A stretch of 11,708 nt of DNA, from NCBI GenBank assembly GCA_030632405.1, contig DAOVUU010000029.1, positions 1 through 11,708 on the forward strand. Direction: 5' to 3'. Of the stretch, positions 1 to 5,765 are shown one piece after another. Under the pieces are notes generated by a model, which ran no database searches, was not told the DNA's origin, and saw only the letters and a program-made list of their open reading frames with translations. Numbering within the stretch: the first letter of the stretch is position 1; each line of letters opens with the position of its first letter. The DNA is from Desulfobulbaceae bacterium. GTDB lineage: Bacteria; Desulfobacterota; Desulfobulbia; Desulfobulbales; Desulfocapsaceae. A program made the translations under genes and the position numbers.

Positions 1-938
1 AAGTTTATCAACTTATTGAAAAGGTGGCTCCGACACATGCTTCTGTTCTTATTACCGGAGAAAGCGGGACTGGGAAAGAACTTGTTGCTAAAGCAATACA
101 TAGAATTAGCCGGAGGGAATCAGAGCCATTTATAGCTGTAAATTGTGCTACGTTATCCGAAGGATTGCTTGAGAGCGAGTTGTTTGGCCATGAAAAAGGT
201 GCATTCACCGGAGCGGTGACCATGCGAAAAGGGCGGTTTGAACTGGCTCATGGAGGGACTATTTTCCTGGATGAAGTGAGCGAAATAGATCTGTCTCTGC
301 AATCTAAATTACTTCGGGTTCTTCAGGAGAAAAAATTTGAACGTGTGGGGGGAGGGAAGACCCTTGAAGTGGATGTAAGGATACTCAGTGCATCAAATCG
401 TGATTTGCGTGAAGAGGTAGCTTCCCGGAGGTTTAGAGAGGATCTTTTTTATAGATTAAATGTTATCCCGATATACCTCCCAGCCTTGAGAGAACGTATG
501 GATGACATGAAGCTTCTGGCAGAATATTTTGTTGAAAAATTCAGGATTGTTCTGGAGAAATCTGACCTGGCAATTTCCCCCGATGCATTTCGTCTGTTAA
601 TGAAATTACCCTGGGAGGGGAATATTCGGGAGCTGGAAAATACCATAGAGCGTGCGGCGATACTTTGCAGCAAAGATGTGATCGAAGCTGAGGATGTGCA
701 ACCTGATACGCTTTATATTGACGAAAGATCTACATGGGGTCAAGATGTGGATTTTCAACAGTTGATCCCGGAAAATACCAGTTTAACCGACGTGCTCTAT
801 ACTATTGAAGAGAAAATGCTGGCGAAAGCACTTACTGATACCGGCAATGTTCAGGCAAGAGCAGCAGAAAAACTTGGTATAACCAAAAGTCTTCTCCAGT
901 ATAAAATGAAAAAATATGGTATAAAAAAGAAAAAATAG
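1..938 (+). CDS. Sigma-54-dependent transcriptional activator, 3' part (AAA+ and Fis-type HTH)
   Basis: The gene enters from the left edge, read in the frame starting at base 3, so its N-terminal sensor domain is not visible. The visible ~311 residues are an NtrC/NifA-family AAA+ domain followed by a DNA-binding domain. Walker A (GESGTGKE) is at 57-80, the sigma-54-contacting GAFTGA loop at 198-215, and Walker B (GGTIFLDE) at 252-275. [11 protein letters not shown] carries the arginine-finger region, and [11 protein letters not shown] is the family's C-terminal AAA+ signature. A Fis-type helix-turn-helix lies near 849-923 ([20 protein letters not shown]), followed by a lysine tail. Such proteins hydrolyse ATP to open sigma-54 promoter complexes. 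The target genes and signal cannot be told without the N-terminus; GAF, PAS or receiver are all possible. The NifA-like HTH is suggestive only. The gene ends 16 bases before the convergent nadK. Confidence 0.95.
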   Translation, partial: VYQLIEKVAPTHASVLITGESGTGKELVAKAIHRISRRESEPFIAVNCATLSEGLLESELFGHEKGAFTGAVTMRKGRFELAHGGTIFLDEVSEIDLSLQSKLLRVLQEKKFERVGGGKTLEVDVRILSASNRDLREEVASRRFREDLFYRLNVIPIYLPALRERMDDMKLLAEYFVEKFRIVLEKSDLAISPDAFRLLMKLPWEGNIRELENTIERAAILCSKDVIEAEDVQPDTLYIDERSTWGQDVDFQQLIPENTSLTDVLYTIEEKMLAKALTDTGNVQARAAEKLGITKSLLQYKMKKYGIKKKK

Positions 939-954
939 ACACTGGCTTTCTTGT

Positions 955-1827
955 TTACTCTTTCTGCTTTTCCTGAAACCCCCAGTGAAGTTTGTTTCGT
1001 AATATGGTGAAGTAGTCTCTTGTAGATAAAATAACGAGTTGTAGAGCATACTCAGCTGTTTCTACCTCAAGCATATCATTGTCGTTCAAAATCCAGGTTG
1101 GCTGTCCGTCGATAATAATTTGAGCATTTTCATTGTTGTCTCTGGTCTCCAGGCGAGTTCGTATGACCATGTCGGATGGTAGAATTATTGGTCTGCTGCC
1201 GAGCATGAAAGGGCAGATAGGCGTAACCAGAATGGTTGCCAGACCAGGGTAGACCAGAGGACCACCCGCAGATAGATTGTAGGCTGTCGACCCAGTTGGT
1301 GAGGAAAAAATCAAGCCGTCAGCCTTGTAGGTGGTTATATAATGCTCATCTGCGGTGGTTGATAGATTGAGAATACGATCAACCACATTTTTGTTTATGA
1401 CAACATCGTTTAACCCATATCTGTAATCACCAGGTTCAGTACCTCTTACTATACGAGATTTCAGCATTAACCTGTTCTCAATAGTTATCTGGTTATCTAA
1501 AATATACTCCAGGGCATTGACTGTTTCATTTTCTGTAAGTTCTGTTAAGAAACCGAGATCTCCAAGGTTAATCCCCAATACGGGTATGGAATATCTCGCG
1601 GCCTGTTCCGCTATATGAAGCAGGGTGCCATCTCCACCAAGCACTATAATTATATCAAGATCAGGAAATATTGTGTTGAGGGATACATTTATTCCTTTCT
1701 CCTCCAGCCAGGATGTCAAATTTTCTGCATACGATTTTGCCGGAAGGTCATTTTTTTTTGTAATTATGCCTGCCCGGCGGAGGTTAATTTTTGTTGTTGT
1801 TCGATATGGATGTGGAATGTCGGTCAT
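955..1827 (-). CDS. nadK: NAD kinase
   Basis: This 290-residue cytosolic enzyme phosphorylates NAD to NADP using ATP or polyphosphate. The family's markers are in order: GGDGT at residues 64-68 (with LL following), GINLGDLGF near 85-93, the LND motif at 139-141, and the NAD-binding SSPTGSTAY at 175-183 followed by SAGGP. IIDGQ is at 238-242 and HWGF near the C-terminus. Length is normal for bacterial NadK. The ATG at 1825-1827 is used; the Shine-Dalgarno signal is weak. A run of nine A (coding strand; 1751-1759) lies in the N-terminal codons (TKKND), but the frame is intact. It converges with the sigma-54 activator and is divergent from the Trm112-like gene. Two palindromes lie upstream and may regulate it. 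Confidence 0.97.
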   Translation of the reverse strand: MTDIPHPYRTTTKINLRRAGIITKKNDLPAKSYAENLTSWLEEKGINVSLNTIFPDLDIIIVLGGDGTLLHIAEQAARYSIPVLGINLGDLGFLTELTENETVNALEYILDNQITIENRLMLKSRIVRGTEPGDYRYGLNDVVINKNVVDRILNLSTTADEHYITTYKADGLIFSSPTGSTAYNLSAGGPLVYPGLATILVTPICPFMLGSRPIILPSDMVIRTRLETRDNNENAQIIIDGQPTWILNDNDMLEVETAEYALQLVILSTRDYFTILRNKLHWGFQEKQKE

Positions 1828-1870
1828 TTCAAGTAGCTCTTATGTTAATTGAGGAAAAAATATTTACTGA

Positions 1871-1887
1871 CAGACAATAATTGTCTG
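1871..1887. promoter_or_regulatory. Perfect 17-bp palindrome upstream of nadK
   Basis: CAGACAAT-A-ATTGTCTG is a perfect inverted repeat with 8-bp arms and one central base, 44-60 bases upstream of the nadK start. The arm-1-arm layout and AAT-N-ATT core resemble operators of dimeric repressors, including Fur/PerR-like sites, but it is not a consensus Fur box. No T-run follows it in either direction that would make it a normal intrinsic terminator. Acting as an operator is an inference. Confidence 0.45.
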
Positions 1888-1941
1888 ATAGAAATAAAAT
1901 ATGCAATGAGAGTAAAATTCAGGTAAATATCAGAATGAGTG

Positions 1942-1958
1942 ATTTTATTCAATAAAAT
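1942..1958. repeat. Second perfect 17-bp palindrome, AT-rich
   Basis: ATTTTATT-C-AATAAAAT has the same 8-1-8 geometry as the palindrome at 1871-1887, with centres 71 bases apart. Its arms are almost pure A/T, so chance is more likely than for the first. Its left arm overlaps the candidate -10 element of a leftward promoter, which would suit an operator. Confidence 0.3.
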
Positions 1959-1971
1959 AGACAAACTTCAA
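1942..1971 (-). promoter_or_regulatory. Candidate sigma-70 promoter for nadK
   Basis: Read on the minus strand, TTGAAG (1971-1966) is followed after 18 bases by TAAAAT (1947-1942). Transcription would start near 1935, giving a leader of about 108 bases that contains the 1871-1887 palindrome. The surroundings are AT-rich, so such matches arise easily; this is a weak prediction. Confidence 0.3.
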
Positions 1972-2062
1972 AAAATACGCACAGTCATATAGTTAATATT
2001 ACGAGCATTATTTTTTGGAAATAACGCAGAGTTTGGACAATATGGCATTCTCGGACAAGCTC

Positions 2063-2094
2063 CTAACTACTTTTACCCCTTTATGGGGTGTTAG
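2063..2094 (+). promoter_or_regulatory. Stem-loop in the leader of the Trm112-like gene
   Basis: ACCCC (2075-2079), loop TTTAT and GGGGT (2085-2089) form a compact 5-bp hairpin. Outside it, CTAAC (2063-2067) can pair with GTTAG (2090-2094) across a one-sided 7-base bulge. It lies 34 bases before the ATG at 2128. There is no T-run, so it is not a standard terminator. A role in mRNA stability or translation is possible but unproven. Confidence 0.3.
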
Positions 2095-2127
2095 AATACT
2101 ATCAATATTACTTTGTGCGAGGCAAAA

Positions 2128-2310
2128 ATGATAAATAAAGATCTGATTGAAATTTTGGCGTGTCCACAATGCAAGGGAGCCGTGAAGTTGCAGGACGAAC
2201 ATGGTATTCTTTGTGAAAAATGCAACCTTCTCTATGAAATTAAAGATGGAATACCAATTATGCTTGTGGATAGAGCAAAACGACTCGATGATAAATCGCC
2301 CAGTCAATGA
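2128..2310 (+). CDS. Trm112-like zinc-ribbon protein (UPF0434/YcaR type)
   Basis: The product has 60 residues. It begins MINKDLIEILACPQCKG and has a second cysteine pair in LCEKCNLLYEIKDGIPIML, giving the CPxC...CxxC zinc-ribbon layout and the DGIPIML signature of the bacterial Trm112-like family. Eukaryotic Trm112 activates several methyltransferases; the bacterial homologues are usually uncharacterised partners and are often found near lipid A or envelope genes. The ATG at 2128 is chosen because GCGAGG lies just upstream and family members start close to this point. An in-frame TTG at 2113 is possible but lacks support. It is monocistronic here: divergent from nadK and about 230 bases ahead of nifU, with a weak terminator between. 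Confidence 0.88.
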   Translation: MINKDLIEILACPQCKGAVKLQDEHGILCEKCNLLYEIKDGIPIMLVDRAKRLDDKSPSQ

Positions 2311-2382
2311 ACAGAAGAGCTTCCAGGAGAATTTTTGACGGTGGGTGATTACGTTTATATTGAATAGCTGAAGAGATAAAAA

Positions 2383-2407
2383 AGAAATTCGCCAGAGGCG
2401 TATTTTT
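2383..2407 (+). terminator. Weak candidate intrinsic terminator after the Trm112-like gene
   Basis: CGCC (2390-2393), loop AGA, GGCG (2397-2400) form a short GC stem. After one T-T mismatch it extends by A/T and one G-T pairs (2383-2388 with 2402-2407), running into TATTTTTA. The T-run is part of the stem and short, so termination may be inefficient. The rest of 2311-2541 shows no gene. Confidence 0.35.
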
Positions 2408-2491
2408 ATCTGCTGACTTTAAAAAGCAATAAAATTCATGAAAGTGAAACCTCTGAAATGATGCCTGTTGCATTTTAGAGTTCAAGTATTA

Positions 2492-2521
2492 TTGTCAGCT
2501 TGTAACAATAAACAACATAAA
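2492..2521 (+). promoter_or_regulatory. Weak candidate promoter for nifU-nifS-thyX
   Basis: TTGTCA (2492-2497), an 18-base spacer and CATAAA (2516-2521) fit a sigma-70 promoter poorly. The start would fall near 2528, right next to the ribosome-binding site AGGAG (2531-2535). No IscR-type box and no sigma-54 -24/-12 element was seen upstream of nifU. Confidence 0.2.
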
Positions 2522-2541
2522 CCTCACCCCAGGAGAATTTC

Positions 2542-3381
2542 ATGTGGGAATATACAGATAAAGTACAACAGCATTTTCTTAATCCACAAAATGTTGGAGA
2601 AGTGGAAAAAGCAAGTGGTGCCGGTGAAGTTGGTTCACTTGCATGCGGTGACGCATTAAAATTGTCATTTAAGGCAGATGCAAACGACATTATTATCGAA
2701 GCAAAGTTCAAAACTTTTGGTTGTGCAAGTGCTATTGCATCCTCATCCGTGCTGACGGAAATAATGATTGGAAAGTCTGTGGACGAGGCTTTGAAGATTA
2801 CTAACGAGGATATTGCCGATGCACTCGGTGGATTACCTAAAGAAAAAATGCACTGTTCAGTGATGGGCAGAGAAGCTCTTGAAGCTGCAATCGCAGACTA
2901 CCGTGGGTTGGTATTACCTATGGCTGAGGGTGAAATTGTCTGTGAGTGTTTTGGGGTCACTGATCTGGATGTAATTCGAGCTGTTAATGAGTCCAACTTG
3001 CGATCTGTTGAAGAAATCACCAATTTCACAAAAGCCGGTGGCGGGTGTGGAAAATGTGAAGACAGGCTTCGAGAAATATTGCGTGAAGCCGTTGGTAAAA
3101 AGGCCGAAGTAGTGAATCTGGATCCGCCGCCCAAGAGAATGACAACTCTACAAAAGATAAAGCAAATTGAAGAGGTTTTGGAAAGAGAGGTGCGCCCGGG
3201 GTTGAAAAAAGATGGTGGCGATATCGAACTCATTGATGTTGATGGTGACTTTGTTACTGTGTCCCTCCGCGGTGCCTGTAAGAGCTGCAAAAAATCGCAA
3301 ACCACAATTAAGGAATATGTCGAAAAAAAATTAAGAGAACTGGTATTGGATAACCTTATAGTGGAGGAAGAAAGTCAATGA
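2542..3381 (+). CDS. nifU: Fe-S cluster assembly scaffold NifU, three-domain type
   Basis: This 279-residue scaffold builds Fe-S clusters from NifS-delivered sulfur and passes them to apo-proteins. All three NifU modules are present. The N-terminal IscU-like domain has Cys35 (with Asp37), Cys61 and His104-Cys105. The central BFD-like [2Fe-2S] domain has Cys134, Cys136, Cys169 and Cys172 (CECFGVTD...GGGCGKC). The C-terminal Nfu domain has Cys246-x-x-Cys249 (GACKSCKKS). Every ligand residue of the family is retained. AGGAG at 2531-2535 is well placed for the ATG at 2542. It overlaps nifS by four bases (ATGA), so translation is probably coupled. No nitrogenase genes are in view; NifU/NifS serving as the general Fe-S system, as in epsilonproteobacteria, is a reasonable inference. 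Confidence 0.97.
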   Translation: MWEYTDKVQQHFLNPQNVGEVEKASGAGEVGSLACGDALKLSFKADANDIIIEAKFKTFGCASAIASSSVLTEIMIGKSVDEALKITNEDIADALGGLPKEKMHCSVMGREALEAAIADYRGLVLPMAEGEIVCECFGVTDLDVIRAVNESNLRSVEEITNFTKAGGGCGKCEDRLREILREAVGKKAEVVNLDPPPKRMTTLQKIKQIEEVLEREVRPGLKKDGGDIELIDVDGDFVTVSLRGACKSCKKSQTTIKEYVEKKLRELVLDNLIVEEESQ

Positions 3382-4562
3382 CCAATGTAAGAGACGAAAT
3401 TGTCTATATGGATAATAATGCCACTACAATGGTTGCCCCCGAGGTTGTCGAAGTCATGATACCGTATCTTGGCAATCTGTATGGGAATCCATCAAGCATG
3501 CACACCTTTGGAGGGTTGGTAGGACAGGACATTTCAGATGCACGGAGAAAGGTGGCAGATCTGATAGGGGCTACCCCTGAAGAGGTCATTTTTACCAGCT
3601 GCGGTACGGAAAGTGATTCAACCGCAATTTTATCGGCACTGAGGACATTTCCCGAAAAGAGACATATCATCACGACAAGGGTTGAACATCCTGCAGTAAA
3701 AAGTTTGTGCGAGAACCTCGAAATGGTGACGGGGCATAAATACAGAGTAACGCGGCTGAAGGTTGATGCAGAAGGAATGATTGATATAGATGAGTATGAG
3801 GCTGCATTAACAGAGGATACTGTAATTGCCAGTATTATGTGGGCAAATAACGAAACCGGCAATATATATCCTGTTGAAAAAATGGCGACAATGGCGAAGC
3901 AGAGAGGTATACTTTTTCATACTGACGCTGTACAGGCTGTTGGCAAGATTCCTCTGGATCTAAAAAATCTTGATATCGATTTTCTTTCTCTCTCCGGTCA
4001 TAAACTGCATGGCCCGAAAGGGGTCGGAGTATTGTATATAAAAAGAGGAACGCATTTTGTACCTTTTTTACCAGGTGGGCATCAGGAACATGGCCGCAGA
4101 GGGGGCACTGAAAATGTTGCCTCTATCGTTGGTCTTGGTAAGGCCTGTGAACTCGCTGCTGCAAATATGGAGGAGGAAAATACGAGAGTGAAGCGACTTC
4201 GAGACAGGCTTGAAGAGGGTCTACTTTCAGGGGTTTCTCAATCCCGTTTAAACGGGCACAAGACGGATCGTCTTCCGAACACCACTAATATAAGCTTTGA
4301 GTTTGTTGAGGGTGAAGCTATACTTCTGCATATGAATCAACATAAAATTTGTGCTTCTTCAGGGTCCGCCTGTACTTCAGGTTCTCTGGAACCATCCCAT
4401 GTGCTCAGGGCAATGGGAGTACCTTTTACAGCGGCCCATGGTTCGATACGATTTTCTCTCAGTACGTATAACAGTGAAGAGGAGATTGATTATGTTGTTG
4501 AGAAAATGCCCCCCATTATAGAACTATTAAGAAAAATGTCACCGTTTTGGAAAGGTAATTGA
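3378..4562 (+). CDS. nifS: Cysteine desulfurase NifS
   Basis: This 394-residue, PLP-dependent, class V aminotransferase-fold enzyme converts cysteine to alanine and leaves a persulfide for NifU. Visible features are YMDNNATTMV near the N-terminus, GNPSSMHTFG (36-45), His104 (cofactor stacking), and Asp183 and Gln186 in HTDAVQAVG. The PLP lysine is Lys209 in SLSGHKLHGPKG, and the catalytic loop cysteine is Cys332 in ASSGSACTSGSLEPSHVL. The latter string and the C-terminal HGSIRFSLS region are typical of NifS rather than IscS. GGAGGAAG (3362-3369) inside nifU precedes the ATG at 3378. The thyX start follows its stop by one base. Confidence 0.97.
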   Translation: MTNVRDEIVYMDNNATTMVAPEVVEVMIPYLGNLYGNPSSMHTFGGLVGQDISDARRKVADLIGATPEEVIFTSCGTESDSTAILSALRTFPEKRHIITTRVEHPAVKSLCENLEMVTGHKYRVTRLKVDAEGMIDIDEYEAALTEDTVIASIMWANNETGNIYPVEKMATMAKQRGILFHTDAVQAVGKIPLDLKNLDIDFLSLSGHKLHGPKGVGVLYIKRGTHFVPFLPGGHQEHGRRGGTENVASIVGLGKACELAAANMEEENTRVKRLRDRLEEGLLSGVSQSRLNGHKTDRLPNTTNISFEFVEGEAILLHMNQHKICASSGSACTSGSLEPSHVLRAMGVPFTAAHGSIRFSLSTYNSEEEIDYVVEKMPPIIELLRKMSPFWKGN

Positions 4563-4563
4563 A

Positions 4564-5490
4564 ATGAAAATTATTGACCCTTATTTTGAATTTCAGGATG
4601 ACCTGGATCGATCATCTCTTGCAGTTCGCCTGGAGGCGTGCGGTCGAATCTGTTATAAAAGTGAGGACCAGATAACAGAAGATTCTGCCATACCTTTTGT
4701 CACAAAAATAGCAGCCCATGGACATAACTCGGTGCTTGAGACAGCAGCGGTTTCTTTTAAGTTGAAGTGTAACTCCGGTCATATATCTGAGCTTTTATCA
4801 TGTCAGCCCAAATATTTAATAGTGGACAGTACAGAAAACGGTATGCTTGTTACCGGTTCAATACGATCTTTCAGGGAACTTTACGTTTCTCATCCGGGAA
4901 ATCAGGTCGTCAATGATCTGGTAGCTGCACTTGCAGCCAAAGAGCCGTTTCTCTTCCAGGATATATTTGATAATGAAAAGGCCCTTGGGATAAATCCGGA
5001 GATCAATATAACAAAAATGAGCCTTAAGGAGGTCGAGGCACTCTCTGTGGATCTGCTGATGCGCCATAGATTTGTTGGTGTCAAGTTTATTGTAAACAGG
5101 GCGGTAACACATGAACTGGTGCGGCACAGACCCTGTTCATTCCTTCAAGAGAGTCAGCGTTATTGCAGATATAGTCAGGATAAATATGATGGTCAGGTGA
5201 CCTTTATAAAACCGATGTTTTATAAGGAGGGGAGTGATGAGTACAAATTGTGGCTTGCATCTATGGAATACACCGAGAGCAGCTACCTGAGACTACTTGA
5301 AACATCTTCTCCGCAAGCGGCCAGGACAGTGCTGCCCAACTCCTGCAAAACAGAAATTATAGTTTACTGCAATTTGGCTGAATGGCAGCATATAATTAAA
5401 CTTCGAACCTCACCGGCGGCGGAGCCATCAATGCGTGAAATAATGATTCCGCTGGCGGCAGAGATGAAAAAACGATATTCGATGATGTAG
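4564..5490 (+). CDS. thyX: Flavin-dependent thymidylate synthase
   Basis: ThyX methylates dUMP to dTMP using methylene-tetrahydrofolate and FAD/NADPH, replacing ThyA. The family signature RHR-x7-S is at residues 187-197 (RHRPCSFLQES), followed by QRYCRYS. Other family landmarks are AHGHNSVLE (51-59) near the N-terminus, ARTVLPNSCKTE (253-264), and the C-terminal substrate-binding region with Arg281 and Arg291. At 308 residues it is clearly longer than the common 220-260; the extra length appears to lie around residues 110-165, before the signature. The usual AQxEIR string at the C-terminus reads AAEPSMREI here. GGAAAGG (4549-4555) precedes the ATG. It is the last gene of the nifU-nifS-thyX operon; no classical ThyA gene is visible. 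Confidence 0.93.
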   Translation: MKIIDPYFEFQDDLDRSSLAVRLEACGRICYKSEDQITEDSAIPFVTKIAAHGHNSVLETAAVSFKLKCNSGHISELLSCQPKYLIVDSTENGMLVTGSIRSFRELYVSHPGNQVVNDLVAALAAKEPFLFQDIFDNEKALGINPEINITKMSLKEVEALSVDLLMRHRFVGVKFIVNRAVTHELVRHRPCSFLQESQRYCRYSQDKYDGQVTFIKPMFYKEGSDEYKLWLASMEYTESSYLRLLETSSPQAARTVLPNSCKTEIIVYCNLAEWQHIIKLRTSPAAEPSMREIMIPLAAEMKKRYSMM

Positions 5491-5522
5491 TCGTTTTCTG
5501 ACCGATTCGGTATTCTTTTTTT

Positions 5523-5575
5523 AAAAAACCCTTCCTGCTTTGTAGTACATATTTAAGCTGGAAGGGTTTTTTTTT
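5523..5575 (+). terminator. Strong rho-independent terminator after thyX
   Basis: CCCTTCC (5529-5535) pairs perfectly with GGAAGGG (5560-5566). Inside it, GCTT (5537-5540) pairs with AAGC (5555-5558) after one T-T mismatch, leaving a 14-base loop. Nine T follow (5567-5575), and six A precede the stem, so it could also work weakly in the opposite direction. It begins 33 bases after the thyX stop and closes the operon. Confidence 0.92.
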
Positions 5576-5611
5576 CCTGAAAAAAAGAGTTTTCAGGCGG
5601 AATATTGTGAA

Positions 5612-5640
5612 TTGTTTCGTTAAGAGCTTAAATTTATATT
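5612..5640 (+). promoter_or_regulatory. Candidate sigma-70 promoter for the pilB-like operon
   Basis: TTGTTT (5612-5617), a 17-base spacer and TATATT (5635-5640) match the consensus reasonably. The start would be near 5647, leaving a leader of about 120 bases before the ATG at 5766. The position, just after the thyX terminator and before the first gene of a new operon, supports it. No sigma-54 element with correct GG-10-GC spacing was found in this leader. Confidence 0.4.
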
Positions 5641-5765
5641 AAAAAAATGCTATTGTAAACATTATGACGTTTCTGGGAATGGTTTCTCCCGCTCATCTTC
5701 AAAAGTATGGTGACTGTAAAATCTCTTCATACTGATGTTTGACTTAACTTCCAGGGTAATAAGTT

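Noticed and set aside
2323..2540. The 12-base string CCAGGAGAATTT occurs twice (2323-2334 and 2529-2540)
   Set aside because: It is built around a Shine-Dalgarno core. The first copy could start only a ~10-codon TTG frame, so a chance or weak duplication is the simplest reading.
2898..3305. 135-codon open frame on the minus strand across nifU
   Set aside because: It lies wholly opposite the clearly coding nifU frame, has no ribosome-binding site seen and a composition typical of an antisense shadow.
3404..3862. 152-codon open frame on the minus strand across nifS
   Set aside because: Fully antisense to nifS, which carries all catalytic residues; no recognisable motif in the minus frame.
5641..5765. 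Possible sigma-54 promoter upstream of the pilB-like gene (TGGGAATGG...CCGC)
   Set aside because: The GG and GC dinucleotides are not separated by the required 10 bases, so the -24/-12 pattern fails.
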